64,000 nucleotides of DNA from Pseudomonas kilonensis (GTDB lineage: Bacteria; Pseudomonadota; Gammaproteobacteria; Pseudomonadales; Pseudomonadaceae). Made by a program: the position numbers and the translations under genes. Positions 1 through 9,403 of this stretch are shown piece by piece. How positions within the stretch are numbered: position 1 is the first letter of the stretch; each line of letters opens with the position of its first letter. Location of the stretch: the NCBI RefSeq assembly GCF_001269885.1, contig NZ_LHVH01000024.1, positions 645,161-709,160 on the forward strand. The letters are read 5' to 3'. Under the pieces are notes generated by a model. That model saw nothing but the letters and a program-made list of their open reading frames with translations, did not search any database and had not been told where the DNA came from.

Positions 1-1444
1 GCGATGGAACGTCAATGCCCTCGAAGCTGCTCGGGGGCAGATCGAGCTCCGGGGAGAAGTCAGCCTCCTCCTCGAGGGCCCGCGCCATGCGCAAGTGCTT
101 TTCCGCTTCCTGTTGGGCCTTGCGGCGACGGGCAAGCAACAACAGCAGCAACAGCAGGAGCAGCGCGCCGCCACCCACCAACCCCAGCAGGATCGGATTG
201 GTCAGCAGGTCGTTGTATTTTTGCGCGTTGGACGCGGCAGGCGCCGGCTCGACCGCAGTGGCAGGCGGCGTCGCCTCTGGGGTCGCTTCTGGCGCAGGTG
301 CAGCCGTCGGAGCTTGAGCCGCTGGCGCAGGGGTCAGCTCGGCGGACATTGCAGGAGGCGCCTCGCCAGCAGGCGGAACGGCGACACCTTCGGCCTGCAT
401 CTTGGCCAGTTGATTGTTCTTCAGCTCGATCAGGCGCTGCAGTTTGTCCAACTGGCTCTGCAGATCCGCCATGCGGCTTTTCAGTTCTTCGTTATCCCGG
501 CGAGCCGAATCGAGGCTTTCCTGGGTGACCGCAAGCTTGTTGGAGAGCGCCTGGGCATCGCCAGCAGCCCCCTTGCCCTTGCCGCCCGCCTTCGCCGAGT
601 CAGCCGACACCAGGCTCAAGTTGTCGCGACCGGCAGCCTGTGCCGGCACACCTTCACCACGGCCACGCTTGGTGGCATCCAACTGCTGCTTGCCAGCACC
701 CGCCACGCCACGACGACCCGAGCGCCAGGCGGCGTTCTGCGCGGCCACTTCAGCGATGGCCTGGGGTTGCGGCAATGCAGTGCTTTGCACCGGGTCCGGC
801 AGGCGCAACACCTGACCGGTCTTGAGCAGGTTGATGTTGCCGTTGATGAACGCGTCAGGGTTCAACGCCTGGATCGCCAGCATGGTTTGCTGGACCGACC
901 CACCGTTGCGCGCCTTGGCGGCGATTTCCCACAGGGTATCGCGCGGCGTGGTGGTGTATTGCGAAGGCTTGGTGGCACCGGTGACCGGCGTGGACACGAC
1001 CTGAGGCGGTTTCGCCCGGGCGGCGTCGGCGGCCTGTGGCGAGAATTTGGAGGGATCGAGCAATACGCTGTAGTCGCGCAGCAGACGGCCGTTGGGCCAC
1101 ATCACCTGCACCAGGAACTTGACCATCGGCTCGGACAGCGGCCGGCTGGACGTTACCCGCAGGACGCTCTTGCCATTGGCGTTGATCACCGGGGTGAAGC
1201 TCAGGTCATTGAGAAAGGCCTGGCGGTCGACACCGGCCTTGGCGAAGTCATCGGGCGAGGCCAGGCTCGGCACGACTTCGGCGGCGGTCAGCTGCTGGAC
1301 GTCGAGCAACTCGATCTCGGCGACCAGAGGCTGGTTCGGCGTCGACTTCAGGGTCAATTCCCCGAGCCCGAGCGCTTGCGCCATACCGGAGGACAGCGCC
1401 GAGGCGGCCGCTATTGCTAACACCAGTTTGCGAACTTGAACCAT
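1..1444 (-). CDS. fimV: FimV, inner-membrane peptidoglycan-binding polar hub (N-terminal part)
   Basis: FimV is a polar inner-membrane protein needed for type IV pilus assembly and twitching in Pseudomonas. About 481 codons are present; the protein continues past the left edge, so the cytoplasmic C-terminal TPR part is absent. Visible parts are a signal peptide (MVQVRKLVLAIAAASAL), the FimV N-terminal region with ELTLKSTPNQPL, a LysM-like stretch near residues 165-210 (TPRDTLWEIAAKARNGG), a coiled-coil segment (ELKSRMADLQSQLDKLQRLIE), an Ala/Pro-rich linker, and one transmembrane helix near residues 405-422 followed by ARRRKAQQEAEK. The next upstream gene is the asd paralogue, the usual Pseudomonas order. 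Identity is firm; the full length is unknown. Confidence 0.93.
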   Translation of the reverse strand, partial: MVQVRKLVLAIAAASALSSGMAQALGLGELTLKSTPNQPLVAEIELLDVQQLTAAEVVPSLASPDDFAKAGVDRQAFLNDLSFTPVINANGKSVLRVTSSRPLSEPMVKFLVQVMWPNGRLLRDYSVLLDPSKFSPQAADAARAKPPQVVSTPVTGATKPSQYTTTPRDTLWEIAAKARNGGSVQQTMLAIQALNPDAFINGNINLLKTGQVLRLPDPVQSTALPQPQAIAEVAAQNAAWRSGRRGVAGAGKQQLDATKRGRGEGVPAQAAGRDNLSLVSADSAKAGGKGKGAAGDAQALSNKLAVTQESLDSARRDNEELKSRMADLQSQLDKLQRLIELKNNQLAKMQAEGVAVPPAGEAPPAMSAELTPAPAAQAPTAAPAPEATPEATPPATAVEPAPAASNAQKYNDLLTNPILLGLVGGGALLLLLLLLLLARRRKAQQEAEKHLRMARALEEEADFSPELDLPPSSFEGIDVPS

Positions 1445-1654
1445 AGCCTCTTCCTTTGTTTGAACATTCCTCGGCCAGCGAGAAGGTATTGATGCCGCTG
1501 CCGTAAGGCATTGCGCGCAGCCCCGATGTGACGGTGCGCGCGATCATTTCACTCATGCCCCGGGAAAGTCCCCCAGAGGGATGTTCGCCTTCAGCACTCC
1601 GGCCAAGCATAGCGCCCAGCTAGAATCATTCGACAAATTGATGCCAAGTATCTT

Positions 1655-2665
1655 TTACAGCAAGTCTTTTATCAACAACTCAGCCACCTGCACGGCATTG
1701 AGGGCCGCGCCCTTGCGCACGTTATCTGACGTCAGCCACATATTTAGTTCCGCCGGATCGTCGATCCCACCGCGCACACGACCAACGTAGACCACATCCT
1801 GCCCCACCGCATCGCCCACCGCCGTCGGGTAATCACCCGCGTCCACCAGCTCGATACCGGGTGCCGCTTCCAACGCCGCGTTGACCTTGGCCAGGTCGAT
1901 GGGGCTCGCAGACTGCACAGTCACGCTAAAGCTATCGCCAAAAAACACCGGGGCTTGAATGCAAGTTACGGAAATCTTTAACAAAGGTTGATTCAGCACC
2001 TGGCGCAACTCGCGGACCAGGCGCTTTTCCAGCTGCGTATGACCCTGCTCGTCCGGGGTGCCGACCTGGGCCAGCAGGTTGAACGCCATCTGCCGATCAA
2101 AGAATTTCGGCTCCAGCGGACGGGCGTTGAGCAGCTCGGCGGTCTGGCGCGCCAATTCGCTCACGGCCACGCGGCCCTGGGCCGACACGGCGAGGCTGGC
2201 GGTCAGGCTGATGCGCTGCAAGTCCAGGCATTCGCGCAGCGGCGCCAGCACGACCGCCAAGGCCGTGGCCGACGCGCTGGGGCTGCTGACCTGCAACGGC
2301 TTGCTCAAACCGGCGAGCACCTGGGCATTGGCTTCCGGCACGATCTGCGGCGCCTGTTCGGGCGGCAAGGCGCCGGACAGGTCAATCAACGCACAGCCAG
2401 CCGCCGTGGCCCGCGGGGCGAAACTCAGGGTCACCGCCGGGCCGGCGGCGAAGAACACCAGTTGGACTTTGCTGAAATCGAATTCGTCGACTTCGCGCAC
2501 CCGCACGTTTTTGCCGCGGAACATCACCGAGCTGCCTGCCGATTCGCTGCTGGCCAGCAGGTGCAGGTTACCGACCGGGAAGTCCCGTTCTTCGAGAATC
2601 TGGACGAGGGTTTCGCCGACAGTACCGGTGGCGCCGATCACGGCAATATCAAAGGACTGGCTCAT
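1655..2665 (-). CDS. Aspartate-semialdehyde dehydrogenase paralogue (Usg-like), catalytic Cys absent
   Basis: This 336-residue protein has the semialdehyde dehydrogenase fold: an N-terminal NAD(P)-binding motif (IAVIGATGTVGETLVQIL) and the dimerisation domain. In active Asd the catalytic cysteine sits in a motif like NPNCST. Here the equivalent stretch is SSPSASAT, placing Ala131 at the cysteine position. It is therefore unlikely to carry out the normal phosphate-dependent reduction of aspartyl phosphate. It resembles the Usg proteins that accompany fimV/truA in gamma-proteobacteria. It lies directly downstream of the intact asd, separated by a terminator and a REP cluster, and directly upstream of fimV. 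Its role is unknown. Confidence 0.88.
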   Translation of the reverse strand: MSQSFDIAVIGATGTVGETLVQILEERDFPVGNLHLLASSESAGSSVMFRGKNVRVREVDEFDFSKVQLVFFAAGPAVTLSFAPRATAAGCALIDLSGALPPEQAPQIVPEANAQVLAGLSKPLQVSSPSASATALAVVLAPLRECLDLQRISLTASLAVSAQGRVAVSELARQTAELLNARPLEPKFFDRQMAFNLLAQVGTPDEQGHTQLEKRLVRELRQVLNQPLLKISVTCIQAPVFFGDSFSVTVQSASPIDLAKVNAALEAAPGIELVDAGDYPTAVGDAVGQDVVYVGRVRGGIDDPAELNMWLTSDNVRKGAALNAVQVAELLIKDLL

Positions 2666-2761
2666 GGGTCTACCTCAGGTAAAACGTGGGGAGCGGCACT
2701 TTACCGGGTGGTGGGTATGCAGGCAATTGGCCGGAGGGTTTGCAGTGCCTGGGCCGACCTC

Positions 2762-2898
2762 ATCGCGAGCAAGCTCGCTCCCACAGGTTTTGTGACCACT
2801 GAACATCCAATGTGGGAGCGGGCTTGCTCGCGAATGCGGTGTGCCAGCTAAAAACTAGTGACTGACACTCTGCTTTCGCGAGCAAGCCCGCTCCCACA
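2762..2898. repeat. REP cluster, three arms
   Basis: This fills most of the 310-base gap between asd and its paralogue. It holds one arm of the GCGAGC type and an inverted pair of the GCGGGC type (GGGAGCGGGCTTGCTCGCG and its complement). The pair encloses a GTG..CAG/CTGACAC interior like that of other elements in the window. Confidence 0.9.
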
Positions 2899-2921
2899 AT
2901 TGATCCCATGCATCCAGCTCC

Positions 2922-2957
2922 ATAAAAAAACCCGCACCTCTCACAAGGCACGGGTTC
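2922..2957 (-). terminator. Rho-independent terminator of asd
   Basis: Read on the minus strand, an AACCCGTGCC arm pairs with GGTGCGGGTT across a short loop and is followed by a T-tract. It starts about 19 bases after the asd stop codon. Confidence 0.85.
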
Positions 2958-2975
2958 TTTCACCGCAGCAATCGA

Positions 2976-4088
2976 TCAACGCTCGAGCAGGATCCGCAGC
3001 ATGCGACGCAGCGGTTCAGCCGCGCCCCACAGCAGTTGGTCGCCGACGGTGAAGGCACCGACGAATTGCGACCCCATGTTCAGTTTGCGCAGACGGCCCA
3101 CCGGTACGTTCAGGGTGCCGGTGACCTTGGTCGGGCTCAGCTCCTGCATGCTGATTTCGCGGTTGTTCGGCACCAGCTTGACCCAAGGGTTGTGCTGACT
3201 GATCAACCCTTCGATGTCGGCGATCGGCACGTCTTTGTTCAGCTTGATGGTCAGCGCCTGGCTGTGGCAGCGCATGGCGCCGATGCGCACGCAGATGCCG
3301 TCCACCGGGATCGGGCTCTTGAAGCGACCCAGGATCTTGTTGGTTTCGGCCTGGGCCTTCCACTCTTCGCGGCTCTGGCCGTTGGGCAGTTCCTTGTCGA
3401 TCCAGGGGATCAGGCTGCCGGCCAGTGGTACGCCGAAGTTCTCGGTCGGGTAGGCATCGCTGCGCATCGCCTCGGCGACCTTGCGGTCGATGTCGAGGAT
3501 GGCGCTGGCCGGGTTGGCCAGGTCATCGGCGACGGCGGCGTGGGTGGCGCCCATCTGCTTGATCAGCTCACGCATGTTCTGCGCGCCGGCACCGGACGCC
3601 GCCTGGTAGGTCATGGCGCTCATCCACTCCACCAGACCGGCTTCGAACAGGCCGCCCAGGCCCATCAGCATCAGGCTGACGGTGCAGTTGCCGCCGATGT
3701 AGTTCTTGGTGCCCGCGTCCAGCTGCTGGTCGATGACCTTGCGGTTCACCGGGTCGAGGACGATCACCGCGTCGTCCTGCATGCGCAGGCTGGAAGCGGC
3801 GTCGATCCAGTAACCCTGCCAGCCGGCTTCACGCAGCTTGGGGAAGACTTCGCTGGTGTAGTCGCCACCCTGGCAGGTCAGGATCACGTCGAGGGTCTTG
3901 AGCTCTTCGATGCTGTAGGCATCCTTGAGCGCACCGGTGTCCTTGCCCACGGACGGGCCCTGGCCACCGACATTGGAAGTGGTGAAAAACACCGGCTCAA
4001 TGAGATCGAAATCCTGCTCTTCCAGCATTCGCTGCATGAGCACGGAACCGACCATGCCGCGCCAACCGATCAGACCTACACGTTTCAT
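2976..4088 (-). CDS. asd: Aspartate-semialdehyde dehydrogenase
   Basis: Asd reduces L-aspartyl-4-phosphate to aspartate semialdehyde with NADPH, the branch point to lysine/diaminopimelate, threonine and methionine. The 370-residue protein starts at MKRVGLIGWRGMVGSVL, the usual N-terminus. A longer frame adds ten residues without family support. The nucleotide-binding motif GWRGMVGS is near residues 8-15 and the catalytic cysteine is in GGNCTVSLMLMG. The length matches the Pseudomonas enzyme. It lies 54 bases downstream of leuB on the same strand and ends at a clear terminator, so it may be co-transcribed with leuB. Its neighbour downstream is a paralogue lacking the cysteine. Confidence 0.97.
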   Translation of the reverse strand: MKRVGLIGWRGMVGSVLMQRMLEEQDFDLIEPVFFTTSNVGGQGPSVGKDTGALKDAYSIEELKTLDVILTCQGGDYTSEVFPKLREAGWQGYWIDAASSLRMQDDAVIVLDPVNRKVIDQQLDAGTKNYIGGNCTVSLMLMGLGGLFEAGLVEWMSAMTYQAASGAGAQNMRELIKQMGATHAAVADDLANPASAILDIDRKVAEAMRSDAYPTENFGVPLAGSLIPWIDKELPNGQSREEWKAQAETNKILGRFKSPIPVDGICVRIGAMRCHSQALTIKLNKDVPIADIEGLISQHNPWVKLVPNNREISMQELSPTKVTGTLNVPVGRLRKLNMGSQFVGAFTVGDQLLWGAAEPLRRMLRILLER

Positions 4089-4142
4089 CGCAACTACACC
4101 TATACAAAAGTGGGCCACCGTCGGAGCGGTGGGCCCGAAAGA

Positions 4143-5225
<1,083 letters not shown>

Positions 5226-5291
5226 GCTTTCCTCGTTTGCTCTGTCGGCACATGCCTGGGCTTCGTACCCAACGCCTGGCCGGGAAAAATG

Positions 5292-6056
5292 CTATCGCTC
5301 GGCCCACAGCACCAGTACATCTGTACTGAACGAACCATCGGCCTCAATCTCAAAATATTCACGCACTTCATCGCCCATCGAACGCTGCAGCTGGAGAATC
5401 GCCGCCCGCATCACCTCGGGGGTGCGCATGCGCTCGACCCAGGAGCGATATTCCAGGCGCAGGCGCTGGCGCGAGGTGCTGCGGGTGTGCAACCCCGCTT
5501 CGCTGACCTGGCGCAACCACTCGCCGGCAGAATAATCGCGCACGTGGCTGGTGTCGCGCAGCACTTCGATGCTTTGCAGGTAGGTGTCCAGCAATGGCGT
5601 GCCTGGCGACAGGATATCGATGAACGCCATCACCCCGCCCGGCTTGAGCACCCGGCGCACTTCCCGCAACGCCAGGCCCAGGTCGCTCCAATGATGCGCC
5701 GAATAGCGGCTGAACACGAAGTCGAACTCAGCGTCGGCGAACGGCAAGCGCTCAGCGGCGCCGCATACCGTGCTGATATTGCCCAGGCCACGCTCGGCAG
5801 CCGCCGTGGCGACCACGTCGAGCATTTGCTGGGACAAATCATAGGCCACCACTTCACCGGCCAGCGGCGCCACGTGGAAACTCACATGGCCGGCGCCACA
5901 CCCCAGGTCCAGCACCCGGGCATCGCCACGACCGGCCAATGCAGCCTGTAGCAGCGCGAATTCAGCGCCCTGGGCGTGCACGGCACTGCTCAGATAGGCC
6001 GAGGCCTGTTCACCGAATTGCTTTTGTACAACCTGACTGTGGGCGGTGCTGGTCAT
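5292..6056 (-). CDS. Class I SAM-dependent methyltransferase within the leu cluster
   Basis: This 254-residue protein starts MTSTAHSQVVQKQFGEQA, preceded by an AGGAAG ribosome site. The longer frame upstream only translates a REP repeat. The Methyltransf_11 fold is clear: motif I VLDLGCGAGHVSFHVA near residues 48-63, then VVAYDLSQQMLDVV and a motif IV region FDFVFSRYSAHHWSD. Sequence and size resemble UbiE/Coq5-type or small-molecule methyltransferases, but the substrate cannot be read. It sits between leuD and leuB, where P. aeruginosa also has a methyltransferase gene. That suggests co-expression rather than a leucine-pathway reaction. Confidence 0.9.
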   Translation of the reverse strand: MTSTAHSQVVQKQFGEQASAYLSSAVHAQGAEFALLQAALAGRGDARVLDLGCGAGHVSFHVAPLAGEVVAYDLSQQMLDVVATAAAERGLGNISTVCGAAERLPFADAEFDFVFSRYSAHHWSDLGLALREVRRVLKPGGVMAFIDILSPGTPLLDTYLQSIEVLRDTSHVRDYSAGEWLRQVSEAGLHTRSTSRQRLRLEYRSWVERMRTPEVMRAAILQLQRSMGDEVREYFEIEADGSFSTDVLVLWAER

Positions 6057-6101
6057 GGGGACTTCCTTTTTAGGTCTCGCTTTGTATTGCCAGTGCCGCC
6101 G

Positions 6102-6180
6102 TCTTCGCGAGCAAGCCCGCTCCCACAAGGGGTTTTGTGAACGCCGCAAATCCAGTGTGGGAGCGGGCTTGCTCGCGAAG
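6102..6180. repeat. REPIN, GCGGGC class
   Basis: Inverted pair of GGGAGCGGGCTTGCTCGCG arms with a short interior, lying between leuD and the methyltransferase. It is thus inside the presumed operon. Confidence 0.9.
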
Positions 6181-6213
6181 GGGCCAGCACTGACTACATC
6201 AATTTCAGATCAA

Positions 6214-6858
6214 TCAAGCATCGCGAAACAACCAAGGCTGGCTCGCCCGGTGCTTGGCCTCGAACGCGGCAATCGCCTCGCCGTCCTGCAAGGTCAGGCC
6301 GATGTCATCCAGGCCATTGAGCAGGCAATGCTTGCGGAACGCGTCGATCTCGAAACCCAGCACCTTGCCGTCGGGACGGGTCACGGTCTGGGCGGCCAGG
6401 TCGACCTGCAGTTGATAGCCGGGGTTGGCCTCGACCTGCTGGAACAGCTCATCCACGTCAGCATCGCTGAGGATGATCGGCAGCAAGCCGTTCTTGAAGC
6501 TGTTGTTGAAGAAGATGTCGGCATAGCTCGGCGCAATGATGCTGCGGAAACCGTACTCTTCCAGGGCCCATGGCGCGTGCTCGCGGCTCGAGCCGCAGCC
6601 GAAGTTCTCACGGGCCAGCAACACGCTGGCGCCTTGGTAACGCTCGGCGTTGAGCACGAAGTCCTTGTTCAACGGCCGCTTGGAGTTGTCCTGGTACGGC
6701 TGGCCGACATCCAGGTAACGCCATTCGTCAAACAGGTTCGGGCCGAAACCGGTGCGCTTGATGGACTTCAAGAACTGCTTGGGAATGATCTGGTCGGTGT
6801 CGACGTTGGCACGATCCAAAGGCGCGACAAGACCGGTGTGCTGGGTAAAAGCTTTCAT
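6214..6858 (-). CDS. leuD: 3-isopropylmalate dehydratase small subunit
   Basis: LeuD is the swivel subunit that joins LeuC to form isopropylmalate isomerase, converting 2- to 3-isopropylmalate. The 214-residue protein starts MKAFTQHTGLVAPLDRANVDTDQIIPKQFL and carries the small-subunit signature NFGCGSSREHAPWAL near residues 80-95. Its start is 11 bases after the leuC stop, so the two are translated from one message. The length is normal for the bacterial two-subunit enzyme. Confidence 0.97.
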   Translation of the reverse strand: MKAFTQHTGLVAPLDRANVDTDQIIPKQFLKSIKRTGFGPNLFDEWRYLDVGQPYQDNSKRPLNKDFVLNAERYQGASVLLARENFGCGSSREHAPWALEEYGFRSIIAPSYADIFFNNSFKNGLLPIILSDADVDELFQQVEANPGYQLQVDLAAQTVTRPDGKVLGFEIDAFRKHCLLNGLDDIGLTLQDGEAIAAFEAKHRASQPWLFRDA

Positions 6859-6869
6859 GCTGCGCTCCT

Positions 6870-8288
6870 TCAGATCAATTCGCGGACATCGACGAAACGG
6901 CCGTTGACAGCCGCCGCCGCGGCCATGGCTGGGCTCACCAGGTGCGTACGGCCACCGGCGCCCTGACGGCCTTCGAAGTTACGGTTGGAGGTGGAGGCGC
7001 AATGCTCGCCCGACTCCAAACGGTCCGGGTTCATCGCCAGGCACATCGAGCACCCCGGCTCACGCCATTCGAAACCGGCCTCGAGGAAAATCTTGTCCAG
7101 CCCTTCCGCTTCCGCCTGGGCCTTCACCAGGCCCGAGCCCGGCACCACGATGGCCTGTTTGATGGTCGAAGCAACCTTGCGACCCTTGGCGATCACCGCC
7201 GCGGCGCGCAGGTCTTCGATCCGCGAGTTGGTGCAAGAGCCGATGAACACACGGTCAAGCTGAATGTCAGTGATCGCCTGGTTGGCGCTCAAGCCCATGT
7301 ACTTCAAGGCGCGGACGATGGAGTCGCGCTTGACCAGGTCCATTTCCTTGGCCGGATCCGGTACGTTCTGGTCCACCGCCAACACCATCTCAGGCGAAGT
7401 GCCCCAGCTGACTTGCGGCTTGATCTGCGTTGCGTCGAGCTCGACCACGGTGTCGAACTTGGCATCGGCATCGGAGACCAGGTCTTTCCAGGCCTCGACC
7501 GCCATGTCCCATTCCACGCCTTTTGGCGAGAACGGACGGCCCTTGACGTATTCCACGGTTTTTTCATCGGCGGCCACCAGGCCAACGCGGGCACCGGCCT
7601 CGATGGACATGTTGCAGATGGTCATGCGGCCTTCGACGGACAAGTCGCGGATCGCGCTGCCGGCGAACTCGATGGCATGGCCGTTACCGCCGGCGGTGCC
7701 GATCTTGCCGATCACCGCCAGGACGATGTCCTTGGCCGTCACGCCGAACGGCAACTTGCCCTCGACGCGCACCAGCATGTTTTTCATTTTCTTGGCGACC
7801 AGGCACTGGGTGGCGAGCACATGCTCCACCTCGGAGGTGCCGATGCCATGGGCCAGGGCCCCGAAAGCACCGTGGGTCGAGGTGTGCGAGTCGCCGCAGA
7901 CCACGGTCATGCCCGGCAAGGTCGCGCCCTGCTCCGGGCCGATGACGTGGACGATGCCTTGGCGCACATCGTTCATCTTGAATTCGACGATGCCGTATTC
8001 GTCACAGTTATCGTCGAGGGTCTGGACCTGCAAGCGCGAGACCTGGTCGGCAATGGCTTCGATGCCGCCCTTGCGCTCCGGGGTGGTCGGTACGTTGTGG
8101 TCCGGGGTCGCGATGTTGGCATCGATACGCCACGGCTTGCGCCCGGCCAGGCGCAGGCCTTCGAAGGCTTGCGGCGAAGTCACTTCGTGGATGATGTGAC
8201 GATCGATGTAGATCAGCGCCGAGCCATCGTCGCGCTGCTTGACCAAATGCGAATCCCAGAGCTTGTCGTAGAGCGTTTTGCCGGCCAT
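6870..8288 (-). CDS. leuC: 3-isopropylmalate dehydratase large subunit
   Basis: LeuC is the iron-sulphur catalytic subunit of isopropylmalate isomerase. The 472-residue protein starts MAGKTLYDKLWDSHLV; an in-frame ATG five codons earlier is less likely. The aconitase-family cluster cysteines are visible in FIGSCTNSR and PGCSMCLAMN, and the substrate region in CGDSHTSTHGAFG. It is the first gene of the minus-strand leu cluster and is divergent from a LysR-type regulator across 156 bases. Confidence 0.97.
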   Translation of the reverse strand: MAGKTLYDKLWDSHLVKQRDDGSALIYIDRHIIHEVTSPQAFEGLRLAGRKPWRIDANIATPDHNVPTTPERKGGIEAIADQVSRLQVQTLDDNCDEYGIVEFKMNDVRQGIVHVIGPEQGATLPGMTVVCGDSHTSTHGAFGALAHGIGTSEVEHVLATQCLVAKKMKNMLVRVEGKLPFGVTAKDIVLAVIGKIGTAGGNGHAIEFAGSAIRDLSVEGRMTICNMSIEAGARVGLVAADEKTVEYVKGRPFSPKGVEWDMAVEAWKDLVSDADAKFDTVVELDATQIKPQVSWGTSPEMVLAVDQNVPDPAKEMDLVKRDSIVRALKYMGLSANQAITDIQLDRVFIGSCTNSRIEDLRAAAVIAKGRKVASTIKQAIVVPGSGLVKAQAEAEGLDKIFLEAGFEWREPGCSMCLAMNPDRLESGEHCASTSNRNFEGRQGAGGRTHLVSPAMAAAAAVNGRFVDVRELI

Positions 8289-8340
8289 CAGACGGTTCCT
8301 CATCAGCTTGTTTCTATGCCCCGGGCCTTGACCGAATCAA

Positions 8341-8377
8341 TAACCCCTTGGCTTGTGAGGCTGATCCTATGGGGTTA
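8341..8377. promoter_or_regulatory. Putative LysR operator / leuC promoter region
   Basis: The leuC-lysR intergenic region contains TAACCCC at 8341-8347 and its exact inverted copy GGGGTTA at 8371-8377, 23 bases apart, followed by AT-rich sequence towards lysR. Placement between a divergent LysR gene and its likely target is typical for such operators. Binding is inferred. Confidence 0.45.
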
Positions 8378-8444
8378 CATTAAATAACTCAAATTCATAT
8401 TTTTCATACTTTGCATAACCAATTGGAATTCGACCGGAACCGCC

Positions 8445-9335
8445 ATGGACCTCGCCAACCTCAATGCCTTTATAGCCATCGCCGAGACGGGCAGTTTCTC
8501 CGGCGCCGGCGAACGCCTGCACCTGACCCAGCCAGCCATCAGCAAGCGCATTGCCGGCCTCGAGCAACAGCTCAAGGTGCGCCTGTTCGATCGCCTGGGC
8601 CGTGAAGTGGGCCTGACCGAGGCCGGTCGAGCCCTGTTGCCACGGGCCTATCAGATCCTCAACGTGCTGGACGACACCCGTCGCGCCCTGACCAACCTGA
8701 GCGGCGAAGTGACCGGGCGCCTGACGCTCGCCACCAGCCACCACATCGGCCTGCACCGCCTGCCACCGTTATTACGGGAGTTCACCCGACGCTACCCCCA
8801 GGTGGCGCTGGATATCCAGTTCCTGGATTCGGAAGTGGCCTACGAAGAAATCCTCCATGGCCGGGCGGAACTGGCCGTCATCACCCTCGCCCCCGAACCC
8901 CACACGTTGGTACGGGCCACGCCGGTGTGGGACGACCCCCTGGATTTCGTGGTCGCCCCGGAGCATGCGCTGCTGGAAAACGGCGCGGTCAGCCTGGCGG
9001 ACATTGCCTTGCATCCGGCGGTTTTCCCGGGGGGCAACACGTTTACCCATCACATCGTGCGACGGCTGTTCGAAGCCCAGGGCCTGACGCCGAACATCGC
9101 CATGAGCACGAATTACCTGGAAACCATAAAAATGATGGTCTCCATCGGCCTGGCCTGGAGCGTTTTGCCGCGCACCATGCTCGACGAACAGGTGGCGCGC
9201 ATTCCTTTGCCGGGCATACAACTCAGTCGCCAGCTAGGCTATATCTTGCACACCGAACGGACGCTGTCGAACGCCGCACGGGCTTTCATGGCCTTACTGG
9301 ACGCACAAATCGATTTGCCAGGGACAAGGGCATAG
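8445..9335 (+). CDS. LysR-type transcriptional regulator, divergent from leuC
   Basis: This 296-residue LysR family protein has an N-terminal winged helix-turn-helix (residues 1-60: LNAFIAIAETGSFSGAGERLHLTQPAISKRIAGLEQ) and a C-terminal LysR substrate domain. LysR regulators usually control the adjacent divergent gene, so the leuCD operon is the likely target, perhaps with a pathway intermediate as co-inducer. That target is inferred from position. An operator-like palindrome lies between the two genes. Confidence 0.9.
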   Translation: MDLANLNAFIAIAETGSFSGAGERLHLTQPAISKRIAGLEQQLKVRLFDRLGREVGLTEAGRALLPRAYQILNVLDDTRRALTNLSGEVTGRLTLATSHHIGLHRLPPLLREFTRRYPQVALDIQFLDSEVAYEEILHGRAELAVITLAPEPHTLVRATPVWDDPLDFVVAPEHALLENGAVSLADIALHPAVFPGGNTFTHHIVRRLFEAQGLTPNIAMSTNYLETIKMMVSIGLAWSVLPRTMLDEQVARIPLPGIQLSRQLGYILHTERTLSNAARAFMALLDAQIDLPGTRA

Positions 9336-9403
9336 GTTGTGCCGCGCCTGTAGGGCCTGACGCCTGTGCTTTATGCCCTAACCCGCTCAAGGCTCGCTAG
9401 ATA

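Noticed and set aside
6942..8387. A 481-codon plus-strand frame opposite leuC
   Set aside because: It is a shadow of leuC; no family motifs and no ribosome site.
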